DNA of 57,716 nucleotides, taken from assembly GCA_022730285.1 (NCBI GenBank), contig DZCQ01000004.1:1-57716 (forward strand), written 5' to 3'. Below the pieces are notes generated by a model. That model saw only the letters and a list, made by a program, of their open reading frames with translations. It searched no databases and was not told the DNA's origin. This document shows, piece after piece, positions 54,567 to 57,716 of this stretch. The DNA is from Flavobacterium psychrophilum (GTDB lineage: Bacteria > Bacteroidota > Bacteroidia > Flavobacteriales > Flavobacteriaceae). The position numbers were made by a program, and so were the translations under genes. The first letter of the stretch is position 1, and every line of letters begins with the position of its first letter.

Positions 54567-56351
54567 ATGTCTATTCAAGAAATTTTAAGCCCTATAATTC
54601 AAAATGCTATTCAGGAAAATTATCAAATTTTTATCGAAAAAATAGAATTTCAAGCAACTAGAAAAGATTTTGAAGGAGATATAACAATGGTTATCTTTCC
54701 GTTATTAAAAAAAATGCAAGGAAACCCTACAGACATTGGAAACAAAATAGGTTCTTATTTAGTAGAAAAATCACAAGATGTACTATCATATAATGTGGTG
54801 TCTGGTTTTTTAAATATTATTGTTGCCAATAGCTATTATTTAAATTATTTTAATAAGATTAAAGGTATCGAAAATTTTGGATTTAAAGAAGCTACAGAAA
54901 ATGAGAAGGCAATAATAGTCGAATATTCTTCACCAAACACCAATAAACCATTACATTTAGGACATATTCGCAATAATTTATTAGGATATTCTGTTGCTGA
55001 AATACTAAAAGCTTCTGGAAAAAAAGTATATAAAACACAAATAATTAACGATAGAGGAATTCATATTTGCAAATCAATGCTTGCATGGCAAAAATTCGGA
55101 AACAACGAAACTCCAGAATCTTCTGGATTAAAAGGAGATAAACTGGTTGGTAAATATTATGTGGAATTTGACAAAACATATAAAAGTCAAATTGCAGAAT
55201 TGATTGCCTCTGGAACTTCGGATGAAGATGCTAAGAAAAATGCCCCAATACTCTTAGAAGCACAACAAATGCTTTTGGAATGGGAAAATGGAAAGCTAGA
55301 AGTTATGGAGCTTTGGAACACTATGAATCATTGGGTTTACAAGGGTTTTGAAGAAACATACAGCAATCTTGGAGTAAATTTTGACAGCTATTATTACGAA
55401 TCTAACACCTATTTATTAGGGAAAGAGGTAGTGCAATTTGGACTCGAAAAAGGAATATTTGAAAAAGACTCAGATGGTTCCGTTTGGATTGACCTAACAC
55501 AAGAGGGACTGGACAGAAAAATTGTACTCCGCTCGGATGGAACAGCAGTGTATATGACGCAAGATATTGGCACAGCAATTCAGCGAGTAAAAGATTTTCC
55601 AGACGTTGGCGGAATGGTATATACAGTTGGAAATGAACAAGATTACCACTTTAAAGTTCTTTTTTTAATTCTAAAAAAACTAGGATTCGATTGGGCAGAA
55701 CATTTGTATCATTTATCGTACGGAATGGTGGAATTGCCTTCTGGTAAAATGAAATCGCGTGAAGGAACAGTCGTTGATGCAGACGATTTGATGTTAGAAA
55801 TGACTCAAACTGCTCAAAAATTAGCAGAAGAATTAGGAAAACTGGAAGGATATTCCTCCCAAGAAAAACAAATTTTATACCAAACAATAGGCTTAGGAGC
55901 ATTAAAATATTACATACTTAAAGTAGATCCTAAAAAATCGATGCTATTTAATCCAGAAGAATCTGTTGATTTTGCAGGAAATACGGGGCCATTTATTCAA
56001 TATACTTATGCCAGAATTCAATCTATCTTAAGAAAAGCAGATTTTAACTGGAGTTTGCCTGTAAAAATTGCAGAAGAAAAAGTACACCAAAAAGAGAAAA
56101 ATCTTATTAAACAAATAGCCCTATTCCCCGAAACAATACAAATAGCAGCACACAGTTATAGTCCAGCACTTATAGCGAATTACACCTATGACTTGGTAAA
56201 GGAATTTAATTCCTTTTATCAAAATATTTCAATTTTAGGGGAAGAAAATTTAGAACAAAAAATATTTAGAGTACAACTCTCTGAAAAAGTAGCAAGTATA
56301 ATTAAAAATGCATTTTTATTATTAGGAATACATGTTCCTGAAAGAATGTAA
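54567..56351 (+). CDS. argS: Arginyl-tRNA synthetase
   Basis: This 594-aa class I synthetase charges tRNA-Arg. The N-terminal Add-1 domain recognising the tRNA D-loop covers about 1-110. The HIGH motif is in SSPNTNKPLHLGHIRNNLLG. The KMSK-like loop is degenerate (SGKMKSREGTVVDADDLM), as in many ArgRS. The block NTGPFIQYTYARIQSILRKA and the C-terminal anticodon-binding DALR domain (FNSFYQNISILGEEN to the HVPERM end) are present. The ATG at 54567 is preferred over the TTG at 54546 because the latter overlaps the -7 box. ffh follows after 49 nt with its own -7 box. Confidence 0.97.
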   Translation: MSIQEILSPIIQNAIQENYQIFIEKIEFQATRKDFEGDITMVIFPLLKKMQGNPTDIGNKIGSYLVEKSQDVLSYNVVSGFLNIIVANSYYLNYFNKIKGIENFGFKEATENEKAIIVEYSSPNTNKPLHLGHIRNNLLGYSVAEILKASGKKVYKTQIINDRGIHICKSMLAWQKFGNNETPESSGLKGDKLVGKYYVEFDKTYKSQIAELIASGTSDEDAKKNAPILLEAQQMLLEWENGKLEVMELWNTMNHWVYKGFEETYSNLGVNFDSYYYESNTYLLGKEVVQFGLEKGIFEKDSDGSVWIDLTQEGLDRKIVLRSDGTAVYMTQDIGTAIQRVKDFPDVGGMVYTVGNEQDYHFKVLFLILKKLGFDWAEHLYHLSYGMVELPSGKMKSREGTVVDADDLMLEMTQTAQKLAEELGKLEGYSSQEKQILYQTIGLGALKYYILKVDPKKSMLFNPEESVDFAGNTGPFIQYTYARIQSILRKADFNWSLPVKIAEEKVHQKEKNLIKQIALFPETIQIAAHSYSPALIANYTYDLVKEFNSFYQNISILGEENLEQKIFRVQLSEKVASIIKNAFLLLGIHVPERM

Positions 56352-56360
56352 GTTTTTTCA

Positions 56361-56368
56361 TATCTTTG
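56361..56368 (+). promoter_or_regulatory. Candidate -7 box of ffh
   Basis: TATCTTTG fits TAnnTTTG, 32 nt before the ffh ATG and 10 nt after the argS stop. No clear -33 TTG. Confidence 0.5.
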
Positions 56369-56400
56369 CATTTATTACGATTTTTATATAACAAGAAACT

Positions 56401-57716
56401 ATGTTCAATAATTTATCCGAGAAACTAGACAAAGCCTTTCATGTTCTAAAAGGACATGGTAAAATAACCGAAGTAAACGTTGCCGATACACTCAAAGAAG
56501 TGCGTCGTGCATTGCTTGATGCCGATGTAAACTTTAAAATAGCAAAAGATTTTACAACTAGAGTAAAAGAAAAAGCAATTGGAGAAAATGTTTTAACCAC
56601 CCTACAACCAGGTCAATTACTGGTTAAAATTGTAAAAGACGAACTTACAGAATTAATGGGAGGAGATGTAGCTGGAGTAAATCTTTCGGGAAATCCAAGT
56701 GTAATTTTAATGTCAGGGTTACAAGGCTCTGGTAAAACCACATTTTCAGGAAAGTTAGCTAATTTTCTTAAAAATAAAAAAAATAAAAAACCTCTTTTAG
56801 TAGCTTGTGATATATACAGACCAGCCGCTATCAATCAGCTGCATGTAGTTGGAACACAAATTGGCGTTGAAGTCTATTCTGAACCAGAAAACAAAAATCC
56901 TGTAGATATTTCTCAAAAAGCAATAGCGTATGCAAAAGCTAACGGATTTAATGTTGTAATTGTCGATACAGCAGGTCGTTTAGCAGTAGATGAAGAAATG
57001 ATGACCGAAATTGCTAATGTGCATAAAGCTATAAAACCACAAGAAACCCTATTTGTTGTAGACTCTATGACGGGTCAAGATGCTGTAAATACTGCAAAAG
57101 CATTTAACGATATTCTAAATTTTGATGGAGTTGTTCTAACAAAACTAGATGGAGATACACGTGGAGGAGCAGCACTGTCTATTAAATCTGTGGTTAATAA
57201 ACCTATTAAATTTGTAGGAACTGGCGAGAAAATGGAAGCAATAGACATTTTTTACCCAGAACGTATGGCAGAACGTATCTTAGGAATGGGAGACGTTGTT
57301 TCTCTTGTGGAAAGAGCACAAGAACAATATGACGAAGAAGAAGCCAGAAAAATACAAAAGAAAATAGCTAAAAACGAATTTGGCTTTGACGATTTTCTAT
57401 CCCAAATACAACAAGTTAAAAAAATGGGAAATATGAAGGATTTAGTCGGTATGATTCCAGGAGCGTCAAAAGCGATGAAAGATGTAGAAATTGAAGACGA
57501 TGCATTCAAGCACATAGAAGCAATAATATATTCGATGACTCCACAAGAACGAAGCAAGCCATCGTTAATAGATGTAAAAAGAAAATCGAGAATAGCAAAA
57601 GGCTCTGGACGAAAAATAGAAGATGTCAACCAATTAATGAAACAATTTGACCAAATGAGCAAAATGATGAAAATGATGCAAGGACCAGGAGGAAAAAATT
57701 TGATGAAAATGATGGG
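56401..57716 (+). CDS. ffh: Signal recognition particle protein Ffh/SRP54 (partial, 3' end cut by window)
   Basis: The frame is open from the ATG at 56401 to the right edge: 438 complete codons, only slightly short of the usual 440-450 aa. Ffh is the GTPase that binds signal sequences and 4.5S RNA and delivers ribosomes to the membrane. The N domain (MFNNLSEKLDKAFHVLKGHG, EVRRALLDADVNFKIAKDF) is followed by the G domain with G1 LQGSGKTTFSGKLA, CDIYRPAAINQL, G3 VDTAGRLAVDEEMM, TKLDGDTRGGAAL and GTGEKMEAIDIFYPERMAER. The Met-rich M domain starts at about 325 (FLSQIQQVKKMGNMKDLVGM) and ends in a Met/Lys-rich tail. It uses ATG and has its own -7 box after argS. Confidence 0.96.
   Translation, partial: MFNNLSEKLDKAFHVLKGHGKITEVNVADTLKEVRRALLDADVNFKIAKDFTTRVKEKAIGENVLTTLQPGQLLVKIVKDELTELMGGDVAGVNLSGNPSVILMSGLQGSGKTTFSGKLANFLKNKKNKKPLLVACDIYRPAAINQLHVVGTQIGVEVYSEPENKNPVDISQKAIAYAKANGFNVVIVDTAGRLAVDEEMMTEIANVHKAIKPQETLFVVDSMTGQDAVNTAKAFNDILNFDGVVLTKLDGDTRGGAALSIKSVVNKPIKFVGTGEKMEAIDIFYPERMAERILGMGDVVSLVERAQEQYDEEEARKIQKKIAKNEFGFDDFLSQIQQVKKMGNMKDLVGMIPGASKAMKDVEIEDDAFKHIEAIIYSMTPQERSKPSLIDVKRKSRIAKGSGRKIEDVNQLMKQFDQMSKMMKMMQGPGGKNLMKMM

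Overview
The window looks like a chromosomal segment of a marine or aquatic-type Bacteroidota, most likely family Flavobacteriaceae. The DNA is strongly AT-rich. Promoters carry the Bacteroidota -7 motif TAnnTTTG instead of a sigma70 -10 box. The primary sigma factor is the short 287-aa Bacteroidota type. Two large secreted proteins end in type IX secretion (T9SS) sorting domains of type A and type B, and there are two TonB-dependent outer-membrane receptors. Most genes are housekeeping, with short accessory stretches between them. No phage, IS element, CRISPR array or rRNA operon is visible; there is one tRNA.

Layout. 1-233: start of a secreted protein cut by the window edge. 452-6625: rluF, a cysteine-free zinc-ribbon-family coiled-coil protein with a Nif3-like metal protein, a divergent pair (MmcQ/YjbR plus PH/SHOCT protein), then prs, rplY and pth on the minus strand. 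6836-13011: tRNA-Leu(CAA), an Oar-like TonB receptor with a hairpin in its leader, a DciA/DUF721 protein overlapping a lipoprotein gene, a serine-hydrolase lipoprotein and a glutathione peroxidase lipoprotein. 13112-20687 (all minus): secA, a DUF2795 protein, cobalamin adenosyltransferase, a LolD/MacB-like ATPase, an O-antigen flippase and a FemAB-like transferase. 20795-31192: SpoU/TrmH methyltransferase, RelA/SpoT, a divergent PHM-like copper monooxygenase homologue opposite an acyltransferase, aconitase, and a second TonB receptor.

31193-31784 is the only long gene-free stretch. It holds two terminators around a frameshifted, 5'-truncated SusD-family remnant that I detected by translating the minus strand. 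31785-42578 (minus): a T9SS beta-propeller protein with a PA-domain insert, then a deoxynucleotide-pool cluster (nrdB, nrdA, GNAT, dGTPase), DUF3109 and tyrS. 42689-47218 (plus): NAD-dependent epimerase, carA, eno, rpoD. 47428-48987 (minus): ECF sigma factor with a four-helix membrane protein, and a DUF1003 protein. 49146 to the end: DUF3078 protein, a 1419-aa T9SS type B adhesin-like protein made of tandem modules, argS, and ffh running off the right edge.

The least ordinary items are the PHM-like protein that keeps CuB-type residues but appears to have lost CuA histidines, the SusD fossil, the cysteine-free zinc-ribbon protein, and several strong inverted or direct repeats in promoter regions (7142-7176, 17511-17575, 46291-46334, 54474-54505). 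I did not find a clearly new multi-gene defence or metabolic system here. All functional calls rest on recognising family motifs by eye; no searches were run.
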